A stretch of DNA of 64,000 nucleotides, taken from assembly GCA_964019425.1 (NCBI GenBank), contig OZ025784.1, positions 620,001-684,000 of the forward strand, read 5' to 3'. The position numbers were made by a program, and so were the translations under genes. Below the pieces are notes generated by a model that worked only from the letters and a program-made list of their open reading frames with translations, was not told the DNA's origin and made no database searches. Of this stretch, positions 31,201 to 41,600 are shown piece by piece. The stretch comes from Flectonema sp. DT1601. Lineage: Eukaryota; Euglenozoa; Diplonemea; Diplonemida; Diplonemidae. How positions within the stretch are numbered: the stretch's first letter is position 1; each line of letters starts with the position of its first letter.

Positions 31201-33840
31201 CTTTTGACTTTCCACGCGTTGAATTTGACTACTCGAGTTTCCAAATTCCGCGGAATGCGGTCCTGCTGATGGTGTAATCGGTGGGAGGGGACCCAGTTCC
31301 GACATTTTCGAACTCAACTCCATTGTGTGAAGAGCATCTACTGCACTCTCTTGATGATCCAAAGGTGTTCCGGTTGATGGTTTTGATTTGATAATCTCAC
31401 CACTGAAAGGATCAACAACATCATCACTTGAAGCTATCAGTTCTTGTTCTTGTTGTTGTTTTACTTCCCACTCCTCAGTAGGATTTCTTAAATCAGAATT
31501 ACTAACTTCTTGAGATGGGAACGGATTAGTTTGTTCCTCCTCTTTGCTATCATTGGACTGCAGAGGCTGAGGTGCAAAGGGATCGATCTGCTCTGATACA
31601 ACTTCACCATCAGTGCCTGACTGCAGAGGTTGATTTCCATCTTCCTGTTGACCAGCAAAAGGATCGGCCTCAGCCTTTTCCAATGTGAGTTCATTATCAA
31701 TTTGGGACTGCGAAGGTTGGATGTCGTTACTCTGTTGTTCAGCAAAAGGATCGACTTCAGCATTTCCTGATGAGAGTTTATTTTCAACAAGTAGAGGTTG
31801 CTGCTGATCACCAAGAGGATCAGTATTTAGATTTAAGCAATCTCCCGATTGCTGTGACGCAAAAGGATCGGCGTCACCGTGCCCTGGCGCGAGTTCATTG
31901 TTAGGGATTGACTGCGTAAGTTGACTTTCATCATTCTGCTGACCAGCAAAAGGATCATCCTGAGGCTGCTGCAGCGAAAAGGAATCCATTGCACTCTGCC
32001 CTGACACAATTTCGTTTTCAGCGTCGGGCTGCGGAGGTTGATCTTCATCATCTTGCTGACCAGCAAAAGGATCGACTTCAGCATTTCCTGATGTGAGTTG
32101 GTTATCGGTACTACCTGAATGTGGAGGTTGGCTTTCATCACTTTCCTGACCAGCAAAGGGATCGGCCGTGAGATCCGAAGTTTCTTCTGGCTGCGAGGCA
32201 AAAGGATCGATATCACTCTGTCCCGATGCGAGTTTGTTTTCGGTGTTGGACTGCGATGTCTCATTCTGCTGACCAGCAAAGGGATCGGCCGTGAGATCCG
32301 AAGTTTCTTCTGGCTGCGAGGCAAAAGGATCGATATCACTCTGTCCCGATGCGAGTTTGTTTTCGGTGTTGGACTGCGATGTCTCATTCTGCTGACCAGC
32401 AAAGGGATCGGCCGTGAGATCCGAAGTTTCTTCTGGCTGCGAGGCAAAAGGATCGATATCACTCTGTCCCGATGCGAGTTTGTTTTCGGTGTTGGACTGC
32501 GATGTCTCATTCTGCTGACCAGCAAAGGGATCGGCCGCCAGATTTGAGGTCTCCCCCGGTTGTTGTGACGCAAAAGGATCGACATCACCCTGTCCTGATG
32601 TGAGTTCATTGCTGAGAGTTGACTGCGGAGGGTCATTCTGCTGATCAGCAAAGGGATCGGCCGTGAGATCCGAAGTTTCTTCTGGCTGTGAGGCAAAGGG
32701 ATCCACCTGTTCCGATGCGAGTTTGTTTTCGATGTCATTCAGTTGACCAGCAAAAGGATCGGCCGCGAGATTTGAGGTCTCCTCCGGTTCCTGTGACGCA
32801 AAAGGATCGACATCACCCTGTCCCGATGTGAGTTCATTGCTGAGAATTGACTGCGGAGGTTGATTTAAATCACCTTGTTGGACAGTAAATGGATCAGCCA
32901 CAGTATCTTCTGATCGCTTAGACTCGACTACATTCCTTTGGTTATCAGATGGGTTAAGCTGTTCAGTGTTTGGATGAACATTAAAAGGATCGACTTCATG
33001 TCCTTCTAGTTCTTGAGGTATAATATCTTGTTGTGAAGTAATCGGATTTAAAGTATTTTGAGGAGTTGTGGATGTGAAGGGATCGCCTTCCTGAGACGCA
33101 AACACTTCTTGAGCTAACGAAGGTCTTCTCTGAGATGAAAATAGATCATCGGGATCACTAGCTGTGGGATGTTGTTGTATAAATGAATCTGTTTCTGACT
33201 CACGAGTACTGACCTGACCAGTGAACGGGTCATTAGTCTCTGGTGGTTGAGTAGTGTCTTTATCACCATTTATAGTGGAGACAAATGGTTGGGGATCTGA
33301 AAAGATATCGTCGTCGGGTTGTGGTTGTTTTGATTCGATGGCCGATTTATATTTATCATCACTCTGCTCCCAGAAACTATCACTGAAATCACTTCCTGTT
33401 GTAATGTTGTTAGAGTTACGACTAACTATGAAATCATCACTAGGAGGGGGTGCGCCATCAAGTACGCGACGCTTAACTGTCGACTCGTCATGAGTGAAGT
33501 GGGATTCATTAGTAGTTATGGAAGCCGCTACTTGTTTTGAAACAACAGCAGACGAGTCAAAATAATCGGTTTGAATATGTTCACTTAAATCTGCTTCACG
33601 AACACCAACAGCAGTAATCGCAGCATCTGCAAACCACGCGAATCTTCCATCATCAAATTTCAGTCTGCAACTTGAATCCACCGGGTCAATTTCACTTATT
33701 TCTGCTTCACAGCCACATCGTTTTTCTTTCGATCGGCTCCAAGTTCCTAATTTGTTGCACAAATCTTTAACAACTACCGGATCTGATAATACTCTTACTT
33801 TACATCCTACAACTAACCCTTGGTACCCCCCTTCCGGCAT
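28258..33840 (-). CDS. SEC16: COPII assembly scaffold Sec16 with DPF-repeat region and WW domain
   Basis: The 1860-residue product ends with the Sec16 core: a central conserved domain (CPISFTAGKLIIANL, near residue 1315), the helical ACE1 region from about 1440 to 1710 (VEDHKREETLRTVQRLLLLA, ALLVGQEINP), and a C-terminal motif seen in animal Sec16 (KSGWGFSFW..., ILPDDKNKKFGFDEKTGQW). Sec16 organises ER exit sites and COPII budding. Upstream are additions I would not expect: an N-terminal SH3-like region (GCKVRVLSDP...WFADAAI), about 25 DPF motifs mostly as DPFASQ or DPFAGQ (residues about 200-880), a Pro-rich stretch, a WW domain (about 1210-1240, NWVELVVPDSGQLYYYN) and a poly-Gln run. The frame begins at a GTG at 33858; I take the ATG at 33840 just after an AAAACCAG acceptor. 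Confidence 0.93.
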   Translation of the reverse strand: MPEGGYQGLVVGCKVRVLSDPVVVKDLCNKLGTWSRSKEKRCGCEAEISEIDPVDSSCRLKFDDGRFAWFADAAITAVGVREADLSEHIQTDYFDSSAVVSKQVAASITTNESHFTHDESTVKRRVLDGAPPPSDDFIVSRNSNNITTGSDFSDSFWEQSDDKYKSAIESKQPQPDDDIFSDPQPFVSTINGDKDTTQPPETNDPFTGQVSTRESETDSFIQQHPTASDPDDLFSSQRRPSLAQEVFASQEGDPFTSTTPQNTLNPITSQQDIIPQELEGHEVDPFNVHPNTEQLNPSDNQRNVVESKRSEDTVADPFTVQQGDLNQPPQSILSNELTSGQGDVDPFASQEPEETSNLAADPFAGQLNDIENKLASEQVDPFASQPEETSDLTADPFADQQNDPPQSTLSNELTSGQGDVDPFASQQPGETSNLAADPFAGQQNETSQSNTENKLASGQSDIDPFASQPEETSDLTADPFAGQQNETSQSNTENKLASGQSDIDPFASQPEETSDLTADPFAGQQNETSQSNTENKLASGQSDIDPFASQPEETSDLTADPFAGQESDESQPPHSGSTDNQLTSGNAEVDPFAGQQDDEDQPPQPDAENEIVSGQSAMDSFSLQQPQDDPFAGQQNDESQLTQSIPNNELAPGHGDADPFASQQSGDCLNLNTDPLGDQQQPLLVENKLSSGNAEVDPFAEQQSNDIQPSQSQIDNELTLEKAEADPFAGQQEDGNQPLQSGTDGEVVSEQIDPFAPQPLQSNDSKEEEQTNPFPSQEVSNSDLRNPTEEWEVKQQQEQELIASSDDVVDPFSGEIIKSKPSTGTPLDHQESAVDALHTMELSSKMSELGPLPPITPSAGPHSAEFGNSSSQIQRVESQKDVLTGLHLSQSESHLDRSQSEPMSAGNEQPEDDDVELDAFGAPLPKPKRAPSPTPPTVSAPTPPTVSAPTPPLAPTPPTAPVPAPEVTEEVTETDVIEDVSKTEEHSNHSDQEQEIPNQEPDHPKQDEPEDITGVEEPQDTTGVEEGTDSFKSFGSFSDCDEDLLENSKYDPPTDRSLPEAVASDEIKQTDSAPPQQVSDNDTQKEVVTEQPKQESSKPDEQITDDSPDDVNPAPGDVNPTPGDVNPAPGDVSPPGEVESAPGEVDPFLAPKIELEPEVSNELTDDRKPDYEVDDILLKQPSVDDPFRTFSQGSCEVLPQSPMASQLPSTNWVELVVPDSGQLYYYNQLTNESVWDKPLEYQTYESLLQQYQQQQQQQQPQQQQQQEEQYSRVEEQPVDPVNSKPKTDIEQSVSPTEVSHQYSPGGGDYAAMPVKRGCPISFTAGKLIIANLNKKSENGSSVSIIPFDDVFGYHGVDNGPAEYSVLTDRPANLTNSSKEVVSAYISGFPAFGPLQSILNYYASNSYSWDQQHWGPYITALLNEIVVGDLQSPMVDHPIPTGLEDDQQLSTEERLQRALKREQNRRVEDHKREETLRTVQRLLLLATPQEAIPFAVANKEFSTAMAIAACTDQDAWKSVQLEHAKSLCSQSPLFHALLVGQEINPIDHMDSIDVSKDTGWKSILLAILKLPMGQFTTQVISSLMEKLLHLGEIDASHFCALCIIARWGVRSLQLLPILLGGTHQGPVCRSAFVRPQSVIQTELLEGFMQQNGSITQQLKKPFQMNHLHPYRLAFAMWLFEHGQYETCMSTITAVEQHKNLLSPGALHLLDDLKESAKLHLEGAKSSGWGISRLWGGGATKPTKGVMKKKDGSLSSPTPNAESLSEEMQKSKRKSGWGFSFWSRKEDDETPQAILPDDKNKKFGFDEKTGQWFFADSGEQQQTPSIGASAPPRIPPKTPPQQAVAPPGQSVGNYPTYLNEIK
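32151..32519 (-). repeat. Three near-identical 123-bp tandem copies inside Sec16
   Basis: Units starting at 32151, 32274 and 32397 are identical as far as I can read except at the outer edge of the first unit. Each encodes 41 residues with one DPFASQ and one DPFAGQ motif, so the copy number changes keep the frame. Diverged relatives flank the block. Confidence 0.9.
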
Positions 33841-34102
33841 GTAATTGCTTTCAGACACCTGGTTTTGAAGTAAAGTCAGATATAATCAGTCTTACCTAGT
33901 TATCGACAGACATTGTGGCTCTGTAGAAATAAGAAGTGATTGTTGTGTGAAAAAAAATACAATGAGTCGTTTATTTTTTTCTTAAAATTCCTTTGAATGA
34001 TATATATTTTTTTTGATAACGAAAAGAAACTGACCAACTAAATAATAAAAAATTAACATCGAGTGAGAAACTACGAAACATAATTAATTCTGCAGAGCAG
34101 TA

Positions 34103-34625
34103 CTAAGAGTGAGCCATCCAAGTTTCTTCACACTTTGTACAGGTGTAGAATTGTGTCTGTCCTTCATCAGCACCTCTCGTCTGTTTACTGTAGTAAGTAC
34201 ACTTTGTACGGTCTTTGCAGTTAGCGCAGTATTCCATTATTGTATCCATCACTGTGGATGATTTCTTTGCTTTGGCTGTATTTTTTGTGTTTTTTTTTTT
34301 TTTATGTTGCTGCCTGTCCAGATAAAACAAAAAAAAACATACCTCCAGACGCAACATTCTGTAACCAATCTAGACCAATACGAACACTCGGATCGTTCGA
34401 TATCACTGGCGTCCCTTCATCGGATCGCTTCTTTCTCTTTTTATCACCTTCTGGATGTGGTAATCTTTTAACATTATTAATAATAGGAATGAGATCATAA
34501 TTTCTTCCACAAGACACACACATAACGTCAGTACCTTCTGGAGGGTACATTGATAACGGATATCCACAGTCGTCTATAGGACAATACAAGTGATCCCATT
34601 TTCTAATTGGAGCGACAGCTGCCAT
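34103..34625 (-). CDS. RNA polymerase I subunit RPA12-like (TFIIS-type zinc ribbon)
   Basis: Exon 1 is 34625-34343 and exon 2 is 34275-34103, across a 67-nt GTATGT...CAG intron in phase 1; the product has 151 residues. The N-terminal half holds a zinc ribbon YCPIDDCGYPL...CVSCGRNYDL. The C-terminal half is a TFIIS-type ribbon CANCKDRTKC...QTRGADEGQTQFYTCTKCEETW. The acidic pair in GADEGQT is the residue pair that promotes transcript cleavage in RPA12, RPC11 and TFIIS; RPB9 lacks it. ADEGQT favours RPA12 over RPC11 (usually ADEPMT), while the final CxxCxxxW resembles RPC11, so the polymerase assignment is not final. The linker between ribbons is longer than in yeast or human RPA12. Without the splice it looks like two unrelated frames. 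Confidence 0.85.
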
Positions 34626-34756
34626 GTTGCTGTTGCTTACTGAGATGAAGATGTATAAAAAAAAAATAGTAACTTAACTGAGTAAGGGAGAAAAACTATT
34701 GAACACGATACGTTTTGTAATGGGGAACGTTTTCTTATAAAATACACGAGTCTCGT

Positions 34757-35212
34757 CTATTGCTTTACTTCTCTTACATGAGATAAATACATAAGAGAAC
34801 ATAGGCTTCCCTTTGAGGATGCCTCTTCAAGATCAGTAGTGGTTGCCCACTTCCAACGTTGGTATTGAGTGACATTAGGAACGTCTTGCGGAGTCTTTAT
34901 CATGTTGTGATCAGGAACAGATACTTCAAATTGCTTCATTCGAAGAATGTAATCTTTCCTTTCCTTGTCATCTGTTGACAACACTTTCTCAATTGTTAGA
35001 TCGACTCCTAGTTTTTGCCTTCCCGACAACAGCACTGAATCCTCCCAACTTCTTTCATCAGGACAATGCATACCTGCAGGAAGTCCCCACGCGTTTGGCA
35101 GATCTGCATCATTTGTAGGTCTCTGAACAGACACAAACTCTCGTTCACATTCAGAGTTTTCCTTATTCTTATAAATCACATACGACACTGCATATTTAAT
35201 TGGAAGACTCAT
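34757..35212 (-). CDS. Nudix-fold protein with degenerate Nudix box
   Basis: The 151-residue product shows the Nudix layout: N-terminal strand YAVSYVIYKN, WGLPAGMHCPDE (the 'G-x5-E' opening of the Nudix box), then the helix that should read REUxEExGU. Here it reads LSGRQKLGV, so the Arg and all three catalytic glutamates are replaced while the final Gly is kept. The C-terminal part, with YQRWKWATTTDLEEA, matches the closing strands. Most active Nudix hydrolases need those glutamates for Mg2+, so a non-hydrolytic or binding role is likely. A mitochondrial ribosomal protein of the mL46 type is one known class of such degenerate Nudix folds and would be worth comparing. Start at 35212 follows ATCTAAACAG. 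Confidence 0.7.
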   Translation of the reverse strand: MSLPIKYAVSYVIYKNKENSECEREFVSVQRPTNDADLPNAWGLPAGMHCPDERSWEDSVLLSGRQKLGVDLTIEKVLSTDDKERKDYILRMKQFEVSVPDHNMIKTPQDVPNVTQYQRWKWATTTDLEEASSKGSLCSLMYLSHVREVKQ

Positions 35213-35615
35213 GTTGGTGTAACCTGTTTAGATAAAACATATTAACATGTCAATTGTTAATTTCAATGAAACAGTTTCACATCACGAAAGGCAAGTAGCG
35301 AACCTATAACTGGAGAAACACTTGTTTGCATCGCTAGGCAAATCAGAGCGTGTTATGTGAGAAATAAATATCCTCCGGTAAACGAAACAAATATGTTAAA
35401 CCAAACTAAATAGATGAAAAAAAGTTTTTACTTTTAAAAAAAAAAAAAAAAAAGATTTCCGAACGTACTTTAACATCAACCATTAATTACAATCCCTTCA
35501 TTTAACACAGTTGTACCTATTTAAAGAGGTACAAGTCAATACTTTCTTACTAATTATTCGTGCGATAGGTGACTACTAGTCATCTATATAAATTACATCA
35601 AATACATTAATCTTT
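35213..35615. other. Intergenic, Nudix-like gene to the UPF3 locus
   Basis: About 400 bases, one A run at 35436-35453. No gene seen apart from the candidate short exon just beyond (35616-35632). Confidence 0.4.
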
Positions 35616-35632
35616 CTACTGCCGACCTCGAC
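35616..35632 (-). other. UPF3: Candidate last exon of UPF3 (17 nt)
   Basis: Following AATTAAAACAG on the minus strand, GT CGA GGT CGG CAG TAG continues the UPF3 reading phase from a donor at 42531 and adds GRGRQ-stop to a tail that reads GGNRGGRGGKG. The continuation of the RGG-like pattern is the main support. If correct, the intron is 6899 nt (42531-35633) and contains the whole satellite. Unproven without cDNA. Confidence 0.45.
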
Positions 35633-35685
35633 CTGTTTTAATTGTTGTTAACAAAACTCAAAAAAACATTTTCATTACTAAAACA

Positions 35686-38600
35686 ACAGGAACAGCAACA
35701 AGAAAGTATACTTCAGCCAGGGATAACTGTCATTTCGGAGTATAATCAATAACTGATTTCATAAGGGGAAAGAAGTGGTTTTTCATCATATGTATTTATG
35801 GAACAGGTGATCAACAGCAACAGCAATAAGAAAGTATACTTCAGCCAGGGATAACTGTCATTTCGGAGTATAATCAATAAATGATTTCATAAGGGGAAAG
35901 AAGTGGTTTTTCATCATATGTATTTATGGAACAGGTGATCAACTGCAACAGCAACAGCAATAAGAATGTTTACTTCAGCCAGGGATAACTGTCATTTCGG
36001 AGTATAATCAATAAATGATTTCATAAGGGGAAAGAAGTGGTTTTTCATCATATGTATTTATGGAACAGGTGATCAACAGCAACAGCAATAAGAAAGTATA
36101 CTTCAGCCAGGGATAACTGTCATTTCGGAGTATAATCAATAAATGATTTCATAAGGGGAAAGAAGTGGTTTTTCATCATATGTATTTATGGAACAGGTGA
36201 TCAACAGCAACAGCAATAAGAAAGTATACTTCAGCCAGGGATAACTGTCATTTCGGAGTATAATCAATAACTGATTTCATAAGGGGAAAGAAGTGGTTTT
36301 TCATCATATGTATTTATGGAACAGGTGATCAACAGCAACAGCAACAAGAAAGTATACTTCAGCCAGGGATAACTGTCATTTCGGAGTATAATCAATAAAT
36401 GATTTCATAAGGGGAAAGAAGTGGTTTTTCATCATATGTATTTATGGAACAGGTGATCAACTGCAACAGCAACAGCAATAAGAATGTTTACTTCAGCCAG
36501 GGATAACTGTCATTTCGGAGTATAATCAATAAATGATTTCATAAGGGGAAAGAAGTGGTTTTTCATCATATGTATTTATGGAACAGGTGATCAACAGCAA
36601 CAGCAACAAGAAAGTATACTTCAGCCAGGGATAACTGTCATTTCGGAGTATAATCAATAACTGATTTCATAAGGGGAAAGAAGTGGTTTTTCATCATATG
36701 TATTTATGGAACAGGTGATCAACAGCAACAGCAACAAGAAAGTATACTTCAGCCAGGGATAACTGTCATTTCGGAGTATAATCAATAAATGATTTCATAA
36801 GGGGAAAGAAGTGGTTTTTCATCATATGTATTTATGGAACAGGTGATCAACAGCAACAGCAACAAGAAAGTATACTTCAGCCAGGGATAACTGTCATTTC
36901 GGAGTATAATCAATAACTGATTTCATAAGGGGAAAGAAGTGGTTTTTCATCATATGTATTTATGGAACAGGTGATCAACAGCAACAGCAATAAGAATGTT
37001 TACTTCAGCCAGGGATAACTGTCATTTCGGAGTATAATCAATAAATGATTTCATAAGGGGAAAGAAGTGGTTTTTCATCATATGTATTTATGGAACAGGT
37101 GATCAACAGCAACAGCAACAAGAAAGTATACTTCAGCCAGGGATAACTGTCATTTCGGAGTATAATCAATAAATGATTTCATAAGGGGAAAGAAGTGGTT
37201 TTTCATCATATGTATTTATGGAACAGGTGATCAACTGCAACAGCAACAGCAATAAGAATGTTTACTTCAGCCAGGGATAACTGTCATTTCGGAGTATAAT
37301 CAATAAATGATTTCATAAGGGGAAAGAAGTGGTTTTTCATCATATGTATTTATGGAACAGGTGATCAACAGCAACAGCAACAAGAAAGTATACTTCAGCC
37401 AGGGATAACTGTCATTTCGGAGTATAATCAATAAATGATTTCATAAGGGGAAAGAAGTGGTTTTTCATCATATGTATTTATGGAACAGGTGATCAACTGC
37501 AACAGCAACAGCAATAAGAATGTTTACTTCAGCCAGGGATAACTGTCATTTCGGAGTATAATCAATAAATGATTTCATAAGGGGAAAGAAGTGGTTTTTC
37601 ATCATATGTATTTATGGAACAGGTGATCAACTGCAACAGCAACAGCAATAAGAATGTTTACTTCAGCCAGGGATAACTGTCATTTCGGAGTATAATCAAT
37701 AAATGATTTCATAAGGGGAAAGAAGTGGTTTTTCATCATATGTATTTATGGAACAGGTGATCAACTGCAACAGCAACAGCAATAAGAATGTTTACTTCAG
37801 CCAGGGATAACTGTCATTTCGGAGTATAATCAATAAATGATTTCATAAGGGGAAAGAAGTGGTTTTTCATCATATGTATTTATGGAACAGGTGATCAACA
37901 GCAACAGCAACAAGAAAGTATACTTCAGCCAGGGATAACTGTCATTTCGGAGTATAATCAATAAATGATTTCATAAGGGGAAAGAAGTGGTTTTTCATCA
38001 TATGTATTTATGGAACAGGTGATCAACTGCAACAGCAACAGCAATAAGAATGTTTACTTCAGCCAGGGATAACTGTCATTTCGGAGTATAATCAATAAAT
38101 GATTTCATAAGGGGAAAGAAGTGGTTTTTCATCATATGTATTTATGGAACAGGTGATCAACAGCAACAGCAACAAGAAAGTATACTTCAGCCAGGGATAA
38201 CTGTCATTTCGGAGTATAATCAATAACTGATTTCATAAGGGGAAAGAAGTGGTTTTTCATCATATGTATTTATGGAACAGGTGATCAACAGCAACAGCAA
38301 CAAGAAAGTATACTTCAGCCAGGGATAACTGTCATTTCGGAGTATAATCAATAAATGATTTCATAAGGGGAAAGAAGTGGTTTTTCATCATATGTATTTA
38401 TGGAACAGGTGATCAACAGCAACAGCAATAAGAATGTTTACTTCAGCCAGGGATAACTGTCATTTCGGAGTATAATCAATAAATGATTTCATAAGGGGAA
38501 AGAAGTGGTTTTTCATCATATGTATTTATGGAACAGGTGATCAACAGCAACAGCAACAAGAAAGTATACTTCAGCCAGGGATAACTGTCATTTCGGAGTA

Positions 38601-41600
38601 TAATCAATAACTGATTTCATAAGGGGAAAGAAGTGGTTTTTCATCATATGTATTTATGGAACAGGTGATCAACAGCAACAGCAACAAGAAAGTATACTTC
38701 AGCCAGGGATAACTGTCATTTCGGAGTATAATCAATAACTGATTTCATAAGGGGAAAGAAGTGGTTTTTCATCATATGTATTTATGGAACAGGTGATCAA
38801 CAGCAACAGCAACAAGAAAGTATACTTCAGCCAGGGATAACTGTCATTTCGGAGTATAATCAATAAATGATTTCATAAGGGGAAAGAAGTGGTTTTTCAT
38901 CATATGTATTTATGGAACAGGTGATCAACAGCAACAGCAATAAGAAAGTATACTTCAGCCAGGGATAACTGTCATTTCGGAGTATAATCAATAAATGATT
39001 TCATAAGGGGAAAGAAGTGGTTTTTCATCATATGTATTTATGGAACAGGTGATCAACAGCAACAGCAATAAGAAAGTATACTTCAGCCAGGGATAACTGT
39101 CATTTCGGAGTATAATCAATAACTGATTTCATAAGGGGAAAGAAGTGGTTTTTCATCATATGTATTTATGGAACAGGTGATCAACAGCAACAGCAATAAG
39201 AAAGTATACTTCAGCCAGGGATAACTGTCATTTCGGAGTATAATCAATAACTGATTTCATAAGGGGAAAGAAGTGGTTTTTCATCATATGTATTTATGGA
39301 ACAGGTGATCAACAGCAACAGCAACAAGAAAGTATACTTCAGCCAGGGATAACTGTCATTTCGGAGTATAATCAATAAATGATTTCATAAGGGGAAAGAA
39401 GTGGTTTTTCATCATATGTATTTATGGAACAGGTGATCAACAGCAACAGCAACAAGAAAGTATACTTCAGCCAGGGATAACTGTCATTTCGGAGTATAAT
39501 CAATAAATGATTTCATAAGGGGAAAGAAGTGGTTTTTCATCATATGTATTTATGGAACAGGTGATCAACAGCAACAGCAATAAGAAAGTATACTTCAGCC
39601 AGGGATAACTGTCATTTCGGAGTATAATCAATAAATGATTTCATAAGGGGAAAGAAGTGGTTTTTCATCATATGTATTTATGGAACAGGTGATCAACAGT
39701 AACAGCAATAAGAAAGTATACTTCAGCCAGGGATAACTGTCATTTCGGAGTATAATCAATAACTGATTTCATAAGGGGAAAGAAGTGGTTTTTCATCATA
39801 TGTATTTATGGAACAGGTGATCAACAGCAACAGCAACAAGAAAGTATACTTCAGCCAGGGATAACTGTCATTTCGGAGTATAATCAATAACTGATTTCAT
39901 AAGGGGAAAGAAGTGGTTTTTCATCATATGTATTTATGGAACAGGTGATCAACAGCAACAGCAACAAGAAAGTATACTTCAGCCAGGGATAACTGTCATT
40001 TCGGAGTATAATCAATAAATGATTTCATAAGGGGAAAGAAGTGGTTTTTCATCATATGTATTTATGGAACAGGTGATCAACAGCAACAGCAATAAGAAAG
40101 TATACTTCAGCCAGGGATAACTGTCATTTCGGAGTATAATCAATAAATGATTTCATAAGGGGAAAGAAGTGGTTTTTCATCATATGTATTTATGGAACAG
40201 GTGATCAACAGCAACAGCAATAAGAATGTTTACTTCAGCCAGGGATAACTGTCATTTCGGAGTATAATCAATAAATGATTTCATAAGGGGAAAGAAGTGG
40301 TTTTTCATCATATGTATTTATGGAACAGGTGATCAACAGCAACAGCAACAAGAAAGTATACTTCAGCCAGGGATAACTGTCATTTCGGAGTATAATCAAT
40401 AACTGATTTCATAAGGGGAAAGAAGTGGTTTTTCATCATATGTATTTATGGAACAGGTGATCAACTGCAACAGCAACAAGAAAGTATACTTCAGCCAGGG
40501 ATAACTGTCATTTCGGAGTATAATCAATAAATGATTTCATAAGGGGAAAGAAGTGGTTTTTCATCATATGTATTTATGGAACAGGTGATCAACAGCAACA
40601 GCAATAAGAATGTTTACTTCAGCCAGGGATAACTGTCATTTCGGAGTATAATCAATAAATGATTTCATAAGGGGAAAGAAGTGGTTTTTCATCATATGTA
40701 TTTATGGAACAGGTGATCAACAGCAACAGCAACAAGAAAGTATACTTCAGCCAGGGATAACTGTCATGTCGGAGTATAATCAATAACTGATTTCATAAGG
40801 GGAAAGAAGTGGTTTTTCATCATATGTATTTATGGAACAGGTGATCAACTGCAACAGCAACAAGAAAGTATACTTCAGCCAGGGATAACTGTCATTTCGG
40901 AGTATAATCAATAAATGATTTCATAAGGGGAAAGAAGTGGTTTTTCATCATATGTATTTATGGAACAGGTGATCAACAGCAACAGCAATAAGAAAGTATA
41001 CTTCAGCCAGGGATAACTGTCATTTCGGAGTATAATCAATAAATGATTTCATAAGGGGAAAGAAGTGGTTTTTCATCATATGTATTTATGGAACAGGTGA
41101 TCAACAGCAACAGCAATAAGAAAGTATACTTCAGCCAGGGATAACTGTCATTTCGGAGTATAATCAATAACTGATTTCATAAGGGGAAAGAAGTGGTTTT
41201 TCATCATATGTATTTATGGAACAGGTGATCAACAGCAACAGCAACAAGAAAGTATACTTCAGCCAGGGATAACTGTCATTTCGGAGTATAATCAATAAAT
41301 GATTTCATAAGGGGAAAGAAGTGGTTTTTCATCATATGTATTTATGGAACAGGTGATCAACAGCAACAGCAATAAGAATGTTTACTTCAGCCAGGGATAA
41401 CTGTCATTTCGGAGTATAATCAATAAATGATTTCATAAGGGGAAAGAAGTGGTTTTTCATCATATGTATTTATGGAACAGGTGATCAACAGCAACAGCAA
41501 CAAGAAAGTATACTTCAGCCAGGGATAACTGTCATTTCGGAGTATAATCAATAAATGATTTCATAAGGGGAAAGAAGTGGTTTTTCATCATATGTATTTA

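Noticed and set aside
32119-32738. Long repeated frames on both strands inside Sec16
   Set aside because: The 123-bp unit is divisible by three, so every frame without a stop in one unit stays open across copies; only the Sec16 frame has domains on both sides.
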